The notes beneath the pieces were generated by a model. That model did no database searches, had not been told where the DNA came from, and worked only from the letters and a program-made list of their open reading frames with translations. From Setomelanomma holmii (lineage: Eukaryota; Ascomycota; Dothideomycetes; Pleosporales; Phaeosphaeriaceae), in NCBI GenBank assembly GCA_010015745.1, contig ML978253.1, forward strand, positions 1 to 64,000: DNA of 64,000 nucleotides, written 5' to 3'. Shown here piece after piece: positions 32,543 to 44,937 of this stretch. Made by a program: the position numbers and the translations under genes. Position 1 is the first letter of the stretch. Every line of letters starts with the position of its first letter.

Positions 32543-33695
32543 TCATAGAATGACGCAGCATCCTCCGCTCTCTTTCTTGTCGACGGAAAGCAATGCGGCG
32601 CGCGTAGCGGCTTCAAAGACATCGTCAACACCATCGCCAGTCAGTGAGCTGCACTCGAGGTACTTTCGTGCGCCAATCATTTCCTTCATGTCGCTTCCCT
32701 GCTTAGTAGTGGTGAATCGGAGCGACTTCTTACGCATCTCTTCTTGTGCTAGAGGGTCTTCACGGAGATCCTTCTTCAGACCGATAAGGATGATGGGCAC
32801 CCCTATGCATCTTTCGCGGGCCTCTTCCGCCCACTTGTGCTTCACGTTCTCGAGCGAATCTGGCGAGTCGACGGAGAAGCCGATGAGAATGACATGTGCC
32901 TTGCTGTAGGCTAATGGACGCAGCCGCTCATAGTCTTCCTGTCCTGCGGTGTCCCATAACGCAAGCTGGACGGACTTGCCGTCGACTCTGCAGTCGGTGA
33001 CGTAGTTTTCGAATACAGTCGGGACATAACGCTGCGTGGCACGTTAGAATGTGACATTGGCGATCGTGGTGTGGCTGAGGCTCAGCTGAGTAGTACCCAC
33101 TGTAGGAAAATAGCCCAGTGTAAACACACTCAGTAGACTAGTCTTGCCGCAAGCACCGTCGCCGATAATCACTAGCTTCCTGCGCGTCTATGGTCAGCAT
33201 TTTATCGGGACAACCGAGTCGTGTCACAATGTCGGTAACATCGTATGGATGCGGTTAGGAGTAGTGTAGTGTAAAGCGAACCGTCGTTTGGCAAAGAGTG
33301 ATTGACCAAACGGAGAAAGAATTGAACGCGAGTCGATAAAAATTGACATGGGGATGCTGTGGGCTGGCCTATTTTTAGTCGGAGTGTCTCCCGACCAGGA
33401 TACGCCAATGCAAGCTTGGACGCAAACCAGGGTGTGGAACAGCTCCGAAGTATTGATGCATGCCCTGACTGAAGCATCGCGGGAAAAGTTGCAATAGGAC
33501 AGGCCGCGAGGGACGAAAAGAGTGACAATTCGGACGCTGGCTGAATTGTACAGACGCTTCTCGAAGGAGAGAAGAGATAAGGCGCAGACGAAACAGATTG
33601 AAACTGCGATGCAGGGTGCTGAGGTTTGCAGATCTTACTGAGACATGTACATACCTTCGCATTACGGGCTCGCCATTCTGCTGTTGTTGTGACAT
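32543..33695 (-). CDS. RHO2: Rho2-type small GTPase
   Basis: Three exons on the minus strand (33655-33695, 33101-33179, 32543-33031) encode 202 residues. Rho2 acts at the plasma membrane in cell-wall integrity and polarity signalling. G1 is GDGACGKT (residues 20-27), the effector region is YVPTVFENYV, G3 is WDTAGQEDYERLRP, and G4 reads GLKKDLRED. The Rho insert and ARKYLECSSLTGDGVDDVFE follow, and the C-terminus GGCCVIL carries a CVIL box for geranylgeranylation (Cys199) with an adjacent cysteine that may be palmitoylated. The stretch DCRVDGKSVQLALWDTAGQE matches Rho2 rather than Rho1, Rho3 or Cdc42. The first intron is unusually long for this window (475 nt); the second is 69 nt. Confidence 0.92.
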
Positions 33696-34632
33696 TCTGA
33701 GTATGCGGTACCAGAAGGTAGCAATTCGGCGATGGTGCGTGTAGCTGGATTGGAGAACAGTGTCTGGAGACAAGTGCTGGTCGTAGGTTCAAGTACGGGC
33801 TATCGCGTGGGCTGGCTGAGATGCGCCGTACGAAGAAGTGTCGCCGCGTGGGTGGTTGCTGTCTGCAATTGAGTGCGAATCACACTGTGAGACTCGGTAT
33901 CTGGCCACGAGGTGCGATTGGTCTGGTCTCGAGAGGCAGCAAACGAGTGTTCCTCAAGGGCGTAGATGGTGTCGCCTAGCAAAGGGTTCACGGAGGTAAT
34001 AGCGACAGCGGGCAGCGAGTGCGGCGAGGTGCTGAGGGCTTGCAGCGGCGTGTGTCGCGAATGTTGGGGGAGACGATGAAGGCTGCTGAGTGTGGAATCA
34101 CGACGGCAGAGCAGCGGGCGGCGGGTTTAATAATGAATTGGTCGGCGCACGAACGCACCAGCTGGGTCAAGCGTCTGGGATAGCGCGGGCCGCAAGAGAC
34201 GAATCTGTCGGACGATGTGCGGGTGGTGGAGTTTGTTGGCTGCTGAGAGACACCGACTGCGCCTTCCCAGGGCTTCCAGAAGGAAGACGCCAAGACTAAA
34301 CGCCGCCGCTAGGGCTGTTACGTTCCGCTTTCCGCAACGCATTCAACCACACGCAACAACCCTCGATCGGCCATACGAGCAGACGACGCCGAAGCTGCCC
34401 TCCTCTACCAGTCCCTGCCGCGCCCCCGCGCAGACGGCACCGCATATACACCCAAAGAGTGCGTCTCCGGCCCCTGCAATTGCCGTGCCCTCGCACTTTT
34501 GCTCCCTCGCGCGACCCGCTGGAGCTGCCAGCAGCCATACCCGCACCTATCACGTCGTTGTCACGGCCAGTACCTGTTCTGACACTTTGCTCTAGCATCA
34601 CTACTCCCTCCAGCTCCATCCCTTTACATCCC
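33696..34632. promoter_or_regulatory. Divergent promoter region RHO2/NST1
   Basis: About 940 bp between two divergently transcribed genes, without a supported gene. It must hold both promoters; an open frame enters NST1 from 34459 but its first codon is not ATG. Confidence 0.35.
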
Positions 34633-37600
34633 ATGGCCCACGGTGCCCGAGCACCGCCTGCCGCGACGATGCCCACCAACGGTACTGCAGCGCATGCACC
34701 CGCCCCCAGTGTCGTCAACCGCAAGAAGCAAAAGCGGCGGGAGAAGGAAGCTGCGAAGAAGGCCGCCCAGGAGCCTTCACTACCCGTGACTCAGAGGAAC
34801 GGCGTGTCAGGCGGCGCCCATGCTCGCCAACCTGCACCTCACTACGACGAGCCCGAGCTGGACGAGGGCCCATATGACGACGAAGGCGACTTCTACTCAG
34901 ATGAGGAGGTGGGACATTATGAGCACGCATATGCTACCAACGGTCACTACCAGCAGGGCTATGCGCACGCGCCAATACCCAGCGGCAGCAGCAAGAAGTC
35001 GCGGAGGAGGAAGAAAGGCGCGTCCGCCCCACCCCCGCTCGCCTACACGCAACACGTTACACCGCACCACACCCCTGCACCGCCGCATTCCATGGTCAGA
35101 TCTGGCAAGAAGGATAGCATATGGAATTCCTCGTCAGTGGAGGAGCGAGAGCGCATACGCGAGTTCTGGCTGTCACTCGGCGAAGACGAGCGCAAGTCGC
35201 TAGTTAAAATCGAGAAGGAAGCTGTGCTCAAGAAGATGAAGGAGCAACAGAAGCACTCGTGCAGCTGTTCGGTGTGCGGGCGGAAGCGCAATGCAATCGA
35301 GGAGGAACTGGAAGTGCTCTATGATGCATACTATGAAGAACTCGAGCAGTACGCGGCCCACCAGCAAGACATCGGTCGATTCTTGCCTGATGCTAATTTC
35401 GGTTCTGCTTCCAGTGCTCCCCACCCGCGTACCATTATGAACACCCATCCACCGCCTGGCCAATACGACGACGATGAGGAGGACGAGTACTCCGGCGAAG
35501 AAGACGAGGAAGATTCCTACAACAGCGAGATATCGTCCGACGGCGACTACGACTCGGATCGCAGCTTTTCTCCCCCGGAAGCCTCAGAATTTTCACAATT
35601 TGGCAGTAGCTTGCAAGTGAAAGGTATAGATGACGAGAGCAACTGTGTTTGGAAATGTGCTGATGTTGAGGACAGGGGGGATTCTTACAGTAGCGGATGA
35701 CCTGCTGAAGAACGATGGGAAGAAGTTCATCGAGATGATGGAGCAGCTTGCCGAACGTCGGATGCAAAGGGAGGAAGAAGCGCAGTACCAGGCTCACCCA
35801 GGAATGCATCGTACCTATGGTGGACATAGTCACGCTCCGCAGCAAGACGAATACGACGATGAGGATGACGTGGACGAGGAAGAGGGCTACGAGGACGATG
35901 ATTACGAGGAGGATGAGGAAGATGAAGATGTGTGTGGTCATGCAAAGTTGTTGTGACTTGGCTAATATGGTGCAGGAAGCGATGACCGAGGAGCAGCGTA
36001 TGGAGGAAGGCCGACGAATGTTTCAAATATTTGCAGCACGGATGTTTGAGCAACGAGTACTACAGGCCTACCGAGAAAAAGTCGCAAATGAACGGCAAAA
36101 ACGTCTACTCGAAGAGCTGGAGGAGGAGGATCAGAAGAAGGATCAGAAAGAGGCAAAGAAGGCCAAGGAAGCCCAGAAGCGGAAAGAGAAGAAGGACAAG
36201 CAGAGGCAGGCCAAAGCAGAAGAGAAGGCGAGAAGGGATGCCGAGTTGGCAGCCAAAGAAGCTGAGCTCAAAGCTGCAGAGGAGAAGCGGCTGGAAGAAC
36301 AACGGAAGAAACGAGAAGAGCAGCGGAAGAAAAAGGAGGCAGAGCGCAAAGCACAGGAGGAAGAGAGACAGCGCAAGGAAGCCGAGAAGCTGAAACGCTT
36401 GCAGGAGGAGCGCGAACGACAAGCCGAAGTCGAACGAAAAGCTCGTGATCAGAAAGCTTCCGAGAAAAAGGCAAAGGACGAGGCCAAGCGAAAGGAAAGG
36501 GAGGAGCGAGAAGCTAAAGAGAAGGAAGCTCGGGAGAAGAAGGCACAGGAAGACAAGGAGCGCAAAGAGCGTGAAGCCAAGGCCAAAGTCGACCGAGACC
36601 GCCTGAAGAAAGAAGAGCAAACCGTTGCTGCTGCTGCTTCTGGAGCAAGGAAAGCATCTCAGCCTGTTGCACCAGCATTGCCGCCTCAATTGCTGAAGCA
36701 GAATTCTTCTACAGGAATGCCTTCTCCTCATGTGACGCCTGCCGTGCCCAAGGCACCGACACCGAGTCGGCCACGACAGACCTCACAACAAGGATCGCAT
36801 GGCTCCTCGCCAAAGACACCACAGGTCGGCGCTGGCACAAGCAAGTCGATGTCTCCGACACAGCAGGCGCACGTTCCAATCATGCCAAAGTCTATCTTAA
36901 CTAAGTCTTCGACATCGCAACAGCCAAATCTTGCTCAGCAAGGCCAGCCCACATCACCAATGCCACCGATTGGACCACCACCTGGAATGCCAGGACCTCC
37001 GGGCTTGGGGATGGGCAATATGCCTCCAGGACTGAACGGATTCCCTGGTCAAGGTTCGATGATGCCCGGCATGATGGGGCCTCGCTCGGGAATGCCCTTC
37101 TTTCCACCGCAGCCTGGGTCTCAAAATTTTCGCCCTTTTGTACCGCCCGGCATGCCGATGCCACGAGCATTTGGGATGGATGGGCCGCCCGGCCTCCCAC
37201 CAATGCCAGGATTTCCGGGCCCCAGTCCAATGCCGCCTTTTGGAATGAACATGCCAACACATTCACGCCAAGGTTCTGGTTCCTTCGAACGATTGTCGAG
37301 TGTCGACAGTCCCATCTCAGGGCCATCGTCGAATCCAATTCAGCGACCTGCTCCCATTCAGCGGCCTTCTAGCGTAAAGCCACATGAGGAGAACAAGCGA
37401 GGAAACGGTGCGGACGTCGACGAGCTTGCAAGTCACCTCGGTAGCAAAGCCTTGCTTGATGATGAAGAGGACGTACCCGAGATGCCCGAGCGACGAGCAA
37501 GCGTGCAGCAGCATGGATCTATGGGACGCGCACCAATCGGGTTTGGCTTTCCGGATGCGCCTAGTTCGTTGCAGTCCACATCCTATTCTGGCTTTGGAGG

Positions 37601-38126
37601 ATCGGCCACGGCGAGCATATGGGGTACACCACCTCTGCAATCCTTCCCGTCTGCCGGCGCGCCGTGGGGAAACTCACCAACCTCGGGCTTCTTTAGCAAC
37701 CCTCCAACGATGAACACGCCTCGTATCTATGAACGAGGGACGAACGAGCCGCGTCTCATATGGCTCCGCCGTATGATCTGCTCCGCATGCAAGATGATTG
37801 GCGCTCGGCAGCCCTCGCAGGACGGCTACATTGATGCTGCAGAGGTGCATCAACAGCTTGACACGATAAGAAACCCGCACGAGCCACTGGTTCAACCTGA
37901 AGAGATCAAAGAGGCATGCGATATCATTGATGGTACACCAACTAATGGTGGAGGTTCACTCGAATACAAACAGCTCGGCGACGGTCGCTTGTCACACATC
38001 AAGTTTGTAGACACGGCAGGCCCTCCACCATCTCTTGGTGAGATTGGTAGTCCCATGCCCAACCACAGCCTCCCAGTTGCTGGCTTTGGTGGCAGGTTCC
38101 CAGGTCTTGGCCCTCAAGGCTTCTAA
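34633..38126 (+). CDS. NST1: Stress response protein NST1
   Basis: Three exons (34633-35623, 35676-35929, 35976-38126) give 1131 residues. Nst1 is a fungal protein that lowers salt tolerance in yeast and associates with mRNA-processing and P-body components. Features in order: basic motif NRKKQKRREKEAAKKAA; a polar region; the conserved SIWNSSSVEERERIREFWLS block with a CSCSVCGRKR cysteine cluster; acidic stretches; GGILTVADDLLKNDGKKFIE; a very long charged coiled coil of Lys/Glu/Arg; a Pro/Gly/Met-rich segment; and a conserved C-terminal domain with RLIWLRRMICSACKMIGARQ. The start ATG at 34633 is followed by another in-frame ATG (34669) that could also serve. Introns are 52 and 46 nt. Confidence 0.92.
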
Positions 38127-38814
38127 GCATTTGTGCTTAATCTCCACATCTCTTTTGGCAGCAGACTTATCAGTATTTGGTAGCTGCTTTGGGGTATTCC
38201 TCCGGCTCTTTAGGTAGTTCTTCTGCTTCCCATAAATGGGAGACAAGTTCACTTCTCGTGAAAAACTTGTCGTCGTGTATATCATGTTCCAGTGTGTTGG
38301 GTCACTGACCAAGTGGACAGCATCACGTTGTGTCAGAGGAGCGGTCAGACTCCGCACGACAAGTCTCACAACCCCGCCATTACGACATTGACCATCGAAG
38401 AGACTGAGCAAAGAGTTGGCCTGGAAGTATGGCTACTCGCCACTCAAATTCGAGAATCTGTAACAATTCATGTCCTTAGCATCAAGCACTACGAGTGGCA
38501 AAGGTGCAGATGATGAGGTTGAGCTATTTTGAGGCACGTTCAGGTACGAGAGGCACCAGTGTAACGTCATCGGAAAGCGGTAAGGATGCTCACCTCAGCC
38601 TTGCAGCTTCCCTGCTAGCGTGGGTGCTGCATGTTTAGCGTGGAGGGGTTCGGAGCTGCATATGCACCTCAACTCTGGCGCATCCAGAGCTGACTTTTGG
38701 CTTCCTCAGCTCTTGCCCTTCAACTTTTGACTTCATATCCATACTATTGCCATTGTGTCTTCTCGCTGCCTTTCGAACCCCCGAATTTTACACACACTTC
38801 TTCACTCTCACAAT
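38127..38814. other. Intergenic region NST1 to PCM1
   Basis: About 690 bp of 3' flank of NST1 and promoter of the mutase gene. No gene recognised. Confidence 0.4.
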
Positions 38815-40763
38815 ATGTCCGACCCAATTGTCGATGCAGCGCAGAAGCACCCTCCGCCTGAGGGACATGTCTATACTTATGGCACGGCTGGAGTAAGTGG
38901 CACGTCGAACGAGTACAGATAAGAGACTAATTAGGCTGCAACAGTTCCGCACCAAAGCGTATGGATACCTCCCTCTTGCATAGCTCGCATCACGTTGCCT
39001 ATTTCTGCATCCTTCCACCTACAATACCTTGCAGACTTTCCATGATCGCGGAAGAATCGTTCTGACTGCAGCAGAGATGTTTTGGACTCTGTTCTGACCC
39101 GCGTGGGCCTCATTGCATCCCTGCGATCGAGGAAGCTGGACGGCAGATACATTGGTGTGATGATTACAGCGTCTCACAACCCTCCACAAGACAATGGCGT
39201 CAAGCTAGTTGAGCCAAGAGTATGTGCTCACGTTGACAGTGTATGATCAAGCTAATAAAAGAACAGGGAGACATGTTAGAGGTAGGCTCACGAGCACACC
39301 CAGCACATACAGGGAACGTTGAAGGTCTGACGTTCATTTATAGGAGTCGTGGGAGGTCATCAGCACAGAAATGGCCAACCAGAAGAGCCCGGAAGACGTC
39401 TCGAAATACTATCAACGCATCGCGAAGGAGCAAAATATCGACCTTAGCAAACCCGCCAACGTCGTCGTGGCCCGCGATACCCGTGCTTCCGGATCAAGAC
39501 TACTCGGGTGCTTGATCGATGGACTGAAGGCTGCCGGCGCCGATTACAAGGACTATGGTTTCTTGACAACACCACAGCTGCACTACATGGTCAGGTGTCT
39601 GAACACTGAAGGCACATCAGAGGCGTACGGTACTCCAACCGAAGTCGGCTACTATGAGAAGTTCAGCACAGCATTCAAGCGTGCCATGGGCAGCAGGAAG
39701 CCAAATGGACACTTGACGGTTGACTGCGCCAACGGCGTTGGTGGACCGAAGCTCAACGAACTCGTCAAGTACCTACCAGTGAAGGAGACTGGGCTCGAGA
39801 TTTTTGTGGTCAATGACAATGTCATCAAGCCAGAAAGCCTCAACGTGGATGTAAGTACTTACCAGTTATCCTCCTGCATTTTCTTCGCTGACCCATTTGT
39901 AGTGCGGAGCAGACTACGTCAAGACCAACCAGCGTGCCCCACCATCGTCAAAGACTGGACCTGGCGACCGATGCTGCTCGCTCGATGGGGACGCGGATCG
40001 CGTGGTATATTACTTCAAGGATACGCAAAATGTATTCCGTCTGCTCGATGGTGACCGCATCGCCACGCTTGTCGCGTCCTTCTTCGGTGACTTGGTTCGG
40101 ACCTCTGGGCTGGCCGACCAGATCAAGATCGGGGTCGTTCAGACCGCATACGCGAACGGCGCTGCGACAGAATATGTCGAGAAAAGCTTGCGTCTTCCTG
40201 TCACCTGCACGCCGACCGGTGTCAAGTACCTGCATCACGCTGCCCAGAAGCTCGACATTGGTGTGTACTTCGAGGCTAACGGCCACGGAACCGCCATCTT
40301 CTCTCACAACACTCTCGACATCATCAAAAACCACGAGCCCAAGTCGCCATCGGAGAAGGAGAATCTCGAAATCCTTCGTGCATGCATCGACTTGATCAAC
40401 CAAGCTGTTGGAGACGCGTTGTCGGATTTCTTGCTTGTGGAGGTTATTCTCGCGCACAAGAGGTGGGGCCCTCAGGAGTGGCTGTCGACCTACACCGACC
40501 TGCCGAACCGTCTGCTAAAGGTCATTGTCAAGGATCGCAACATCTTCAAGACCACAGATGCGGAGCGCAAACTCACCAGCCCTGAGGGTTTGCAGGCTCA
40601 GATAGACAAGGAAGTTCAAAAGTTCCGTCAAGGTCGTTCTTTTGCCCGTGCTAGTGGTACGGAGGATGCGGTCCGTGTGTATGCTGAGGCTGCGACCAAG
40701 GCCGAGGCGGAGGACCTCGCGAGGAAAGTTGCGGAGCTCGTCAAGACTGCTGGAGGCGCGTAG
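38815..40763 (+). CDS. PCM1: Phosphoacetylglucosamine mutase
   Basis: Six exons (38815-38892, 38945-38958, 39072-39219, 39267-39281, 39344-39850, 39903-40763) give 540 residues, the usual size. The enzyme interconverts GlcNAc-6-phosphate and GlcNAc-1-phosphate on the way to UDP-GlcNAc, the precursor of chitin, N-glycans and GPI anchors. Visible motifs: TYGTAGFRTKA at the N-terminus, the phosphoserine loop TASHNPPQDNGVKL (Ser65), metal-binding DGDADRVVYYF, sugar-binding FEANGHGTAIF and the phosphate-binding RASGTEDAVRVYAEA near the C-terminus. Two exons are tiny, 14 and 15 nt. Each is needed to keep conserved residues (FRTKA and GDMLE) in frame. All introns are GT-AG. Confidence 0.95.
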
Positions 40764-41623
40764 GATGGCCAACCAGTACGAGACACTCCACCACTGGTGT
40801 ACCGAACAGAAGATCTATTGCACTTGACTGAACAAGACGTCCAACTGGAGGACTTGCAGAATCAGGTCGAGCCATATCGGTATGGTGAGAGCTTTGACCT
40901 GGAAGAGGTGCACAGACTAGCAACATCGACTGATGCCAAGGAACCCCAAAGGCATGATAGTCTGGGTGACGAATGATGAAATGACTCATGATAGATAAAA
41001 GCGTTGGTTTAGATAAAATATAACCAGGTTCATGGCGATTCCTTCAAGGCTTTGGGTACAAGCACGCTAGCAATTCGGTACCACTGTCCTGGATTGATTC
41101 GCGTTGAGATATCACGTATACCTTCAGCGCATTTTATGCTGTGCGGAAGGCGGGTCGATAATGCCTGGAGGTAGACGCAATCTGGCAAGCTATAAAAAAC
41201 CTTGGTAGCGGTATTGAACGTGTTAGTCCTCGGCTTTGGGTACAAGCACGCCAGCATTCCGGTACCGCACATCCTGGATTATTCGGCGTTGAGGTATCGT
41301 TTATGGCTTCATCAAGCTTTGTATGCGCCAATAGATGAACCGATAATCCTGGTAGCGGTACTGAACGAGCCAGCGCTACATAGCCATACTCCAAATCCCT
41401 CAAAGCTCTGATCTCGGTACTGATGAAGCCAACAAATAAACCTTCACTATTGAAATTATGGTACGCAATAAGCCTTTGAGCAAGAGATTTCGCGTTGTAG
41501 GTATATAATCTCTTCCCCCTCCATACTTTTTCCTTCTTCACCAGTTCGACAATCTAGCTTCAAATACGCAAGACGAATCAAAACACAGTACAAAAACCAC
41601 ACCAAGCCACTTCACCACCAAAA
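40764..41623. other. Intergenic region with degenerate direct repeat
   Basis: About 860 bp. It holds two ~65-bp related segments (41048-41112 and 41232-41296) that share GGCTTTGGGTACAAGCACG and CCTGGATT. A TATATAA box at 41502-41508 lies ~120 bp upstream of the following small secreted-protein gene. Confidence 0.45.
41048..41296 (+). repeat. Degenerate direct repeat, 184-bp period
   Basis: The stretch beginning GGCTTTGGGTACAAGCACGC at 41048 recurs 184 bp later at 41232 with scattered changes, followed in both copies by CGGTACC, CCTGGATT and GTTGAG(A/G)TATC. A related GGTAGCGGTA(T/C)TGAACG pair lies near 41200 and 41350. No coding content. Confidence 0.6.
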
Positions 41624-42109
41624 ATGAAGCTCACATTCATCCTTACAGGCCTTGTTGCCTTGGCTGCCGCTGGTCTGCCAGAATGCAACAAGCACAACAG
41701 CGGCGCGAAGCAGTGCAGTAAGTCCTCCCACCCCCGAATTCTCTTCATCTCTATCCTAGGTGTTCATATACCCCACGCACCGTATACACAAGCATGCTAA
41801 TATACATCCCCAGAGAACGGCATCGCGACCTTTTGGAAGCACACGCCCGACAAGGTCATGAAGTGCGTCGGCGCAAAAGGGAAGTGGGAGCCGACGGGCG
41901 AGGAGTGCAAGATGTGTAAGTCGAATGCAAATTTGGCAAAGTTGAGGCTGACGGGATTCACAGGCATGCAGAAGAGTTACTGGAAAGCTTGGTGCGATGT
42001 GCCGTGGAAGACGGCGGTGGTCGCGGACGTGATCGTGAATGGCACCGAGGTCGAAGTGCAGGGTAAGGGGGAGGGCAACAAGACTGTTGCGGTGGAGTTT
42101 AGTGGGTAG
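41624..42109 (+). CDS. Small secreted cysteine-containing protein
   Basis: Two exons (41624-41717, 41814-42109) give 129 residues. A clean signal peptide (MKLTFILTGLVALAAAG) is followed by a small mature protein with six cysteines (21, 31, 49, 63, 66, 92). It is rich in Lys and Trp (KHTPDKVMKCVGAKGKW, YWKAWCDVPWK). The 96-nt intron splits a lysine codon right after Cys31. A TATATAA box lies ~120 bp upstream. I do not recognise a family; secretion, small size and an even number of cysteines fit a candidate effector or other apoplastic protein. The two neighbours downstream also look like short secreted proteins. Confidence 0.72.
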
Positions 42110-42601
42110 GGCTGGGTGGTTGAGTGAGGGGTGAGGGTAGAGGGACTGCTGGGGGAGGGGGGGGGTTTTATGGTACGGGTGCTCGTGTATGGCTTCAGCC
42201 CATTGGAGGAGTGAGAATGGTAGCGCGACAATGCAGGGAGATATTCAGGGTTATCGAGTGGGTTTGTTTCTTGAATTGTGTGCTACGATGGTCCCTTCTG
42301 ATCTTAATGAGCCGCATTTTGACCGAGTTCGTGTGTTCGTGTGGTGTTGCTTGGATGTGAAGGCGCGATGTCTGCCATCATGTTCCTGACGCAACTCAAC
42401 AGCGTTTGCCATATCGCATCTATCCCCGTGGACTAACGTGATTGCCACCAAAAGTTGTGATGTGGTTTGCACGAACAAGGCTTGATTGCGGTATGTGTAT
42501 GATAGAATGCCGAGTCCACTTCTTTGTTTCTTCCAGCGCATTCTCGTTTCCAGAACCTCCTTCTCAAATCTTGAATTTCAATCGACCAATTCTCGGCCAC
42601 A
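42110..42601. other. Intergenic region
   Basis: About 490 bp including a G-rich run near 42155-42168. No gene supported. Confidence 0.35.
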
Positions 42602-42884
42602 ATGACCAACAACACCAGATTATTTTCCGCTATTCTCGCGGCTGTAGTAATTCAACAGAACTTCCAAACATGTCCCAATCAAACACTTACCCTTTCAGTT
42701 GGCCCTCTTTCTTCTCGCCATATCCGTTTCTGCAAGCCCCGTTGGCGACCTGACTCGCGACGGCGACACGACCGCCTCCATCACCAACGTCGACTTCTCT
42801 AGTAACATCCCCATCGTCCATCTCGCCAACGACTCCGACTACATCGTCAACGGTGGCTGCAGCCGATGCAGGGTCAGTGGGTGA
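42602..42884 (+). CDS. Possible very small secreted protein
   Basis: A two-exon model (42602-42643, 42699-42884) gives 75 residues: MTNNTRLFSAILAA, then LALFLLAISVSASPVGDLTR forming a signal peptide, and a short mature part ending VNGGCSRCRVSG. The intron has a weak GTAGTA donor and a good CTTTCAG acceptor. Without splicing the signal peptide would have no start codon. No family recognised. It lies within a short run of similar small genes (41624, 43335). Confidence 0.4.
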
Positions 42885-43334
42885 TTATCCAGTGCATCAA
42901 TGGGTGCTGGGACTTGCGTGAGCGGTGTAATTGGGGTGGATCTTGCATGCAACTCCAGACACACATGAAGTTCTGATGACTGATGAAGTGTACAGGTTAT
43001 CCGGAGGGATATGCTTATTGCACATAGTAGAGGTATGGGCATTGGGTGTGGTGGGTGTGTGCATGTTGAGGACGAACGATGATAACGACTCTGGTGTTTG
43101 GGTCGGTGTGCACATTGGGGTTGAGTGTAGCGGTCAAGCGTTCTTGTGCGAACTAGATCGCTTTCGAGTTTGGGCATAGAAGTCTAAGATCTTACCTCGA
43201 TCCCTTTCCTCTGCTCATCATCAACATCTTCCTCGTCTACCATTCGAGACACCATCCGCACTGCAATGCACGGCTCTCGTCAAAGCTTTCCCAGAGGCGT
43301 CCTTGAACTAACTCTCAGTTTCGACCTCATCACC

Positions 43335-43648
43335 ATGAAGCTTTTCTCCAGCGTCATCCTCGCGGTACATCGTCCCTTGAACCACACTCCAATCCAGCAT
43401 CGCGCAACTAACACACTTTTCTCGCTACTTGGGCCATGCTCGCACCTACCCCCCCCCCCNNNNNNNNNNNNNNNNNNNNNNNNNNNNNNNNNNNNNNNNN
43501 NNNNNNNNNNNNNNNNNNNCCCCCCTCGCCCCTCACCAACGACGACAACGACATCACAATCATCACCACCATCATCAGCGACAAGACGGCGCCCTGCGCC
43601 CGTGCATCCTCGATATCGGCAGGAAACGGTGTGGTTATGCGCCGTTGA
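43335..43648 (+). CDS. Possible small secreted protein interrupted by a sequence gap
   Basis: An ATG at 43335 opens MKLFSSVILA, similar in style to the starts of the two preceding secreted-protein genes, and is followed at once by a GTACAT donor. The continuation is lost in 60 N bases at 43460-43519. Beyond the gap a frame with LTNDDNDITIITTIISDK then TAPCARASS runs to a stop at 43648. The link across the gap is inference. Confidence 0.25.
43460..43519. other. Assembly gap (60 N) flanked by C tracts
   Basis: Sixty N bases with ten or more C residues immediately left and six right. The homopolymer probably blocked assembly; the true gap length is unknown. Confidence 0.95.
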
Positions 43649-43655
43649 AGAGTAG

Positions 43656-44937
43656 GGATGTAGTTATGCTGTGTGCTAATCCGTGCTGCACTGTTACTAA
43701 ATGGTGTGGACAGGGCACGGGATGTGGGTATTCGATGGGAGGATGGGGAGGGTTGGATGGGTGATGCTGACAAGGGTGATAGGTCATGAGCAGGGGTGGA
43801 ATGCGTGGTGTCATAAGTGAGTGGTGGGTGGAAGTGGGCTTGGGGATGTACTTGAGTTGGTAGGAGTGAGACATGAGGATGGACATGGACATGGTCGTGA
43901 CAGATGAAGAAGTGTAGTGAGCTTGGTATCTGGCTCAAGACTGAGGAATGGTAGGAAGATCCATGAGAACCCGAGACTTCAATACAAAAATTGCTGTCTT
44001 CGATGGCACACCAACCGATCTCTCCAGACGGTGCAACTGCTTCGCCATCGTCGAACCAGAGCGACGTTCAATGTCGGAAGTTTCGTGAACTTTTCACCGA
44101 GCGCTTCGTCACCCAGTGGCAGCTGAAACATGGCACCAACGGCTGCTACGGCAGTCTCTGACCCAATCAGATCCCGCACCATACTACATTCCTGAGGCAT
44201 GAAGGTTTTGATTACACGCGTTCTGGAACCACAAATGCGAAACGAAAGCTGCCGAGCATCCTTGCCAGACTCTTTCCAAAATCAGATAGGGTGAATGCAT
44301 GACCTTGTCGCGTGCCTCGTATGGTGCTGAAGATCAATACTGCTCCCAAGCCTCAACACGAGGTGCAGGACGTGGCGGGGTCCGTTAGCGTGTGCGATTC
44401 TAGCTGCCCTCCGCAAAAAGACCACGAACAGGTGTTGGAGATCTTCTGCAAAAGGGGTGACAGTGCACGCGAGTCCCCGTGGTCTCGATCAAAAATAAAG
44501 CTCGCGGAGCCGCGACGACAGGGCCGGCGTTTGCGCGGCGCGAGAGCGAGCCAGTAGGTGGGCGAGGACAGGGTCGTGGCAGCTAGGAACAACCGTGCGT
44601 CATTTGTCGGCGTGGCTTGCCCTTTTTTGTTCCCAACGGCCGCCCTGCGATGCTGGGAGCGCTGGTCTTGCGTACCTTTCTTTATCACGAGCGTCTTTGT
44701 GGGGATCTTGTCGTTTGGATTTCTTGTTCATTGTTCATCGTTTTATTGTACCATCGCTACCTGTCCGTCCTTTGAAACCACTTGCGTATCTCCAGCAGAA
44801 TCATAGGAGACATGCGCTGAGCTATCCATCCCTGGAAAGACGCTCGTTACACACGTACACGTTAATCCGGCCGTTTATACTCCCTCGAGACGGCCCTGCC
44901 GCACCCACGATCGCTCCTTCTCTGTACATACAACACC
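43656..44937. other. Gene-poor stretch
   Basis: About 1.3 kb with short frames on both strands. A minus-strand frame at 43979-44200 (around LGEKFTKLPTLNVALVRRW) has some protein-like character but no start or neighbours that support it. The right end is the leader of the channel gene. Confidence 0.3.

Noticed and set aside
36105..36731. Leu/Phe-rich 208-codon frame opposite NST1
   Set aside because: It is the antisense shadow of the Lys/Glu-rich coil of NST1 and only looks like a membrane protein for that reason.
42140..42170. G-rich run as a possible telomere-like or quadruplex element
   Set aside because: There is no TTAGGG pattern and only one long G run; nothing beyond base composition supports it.
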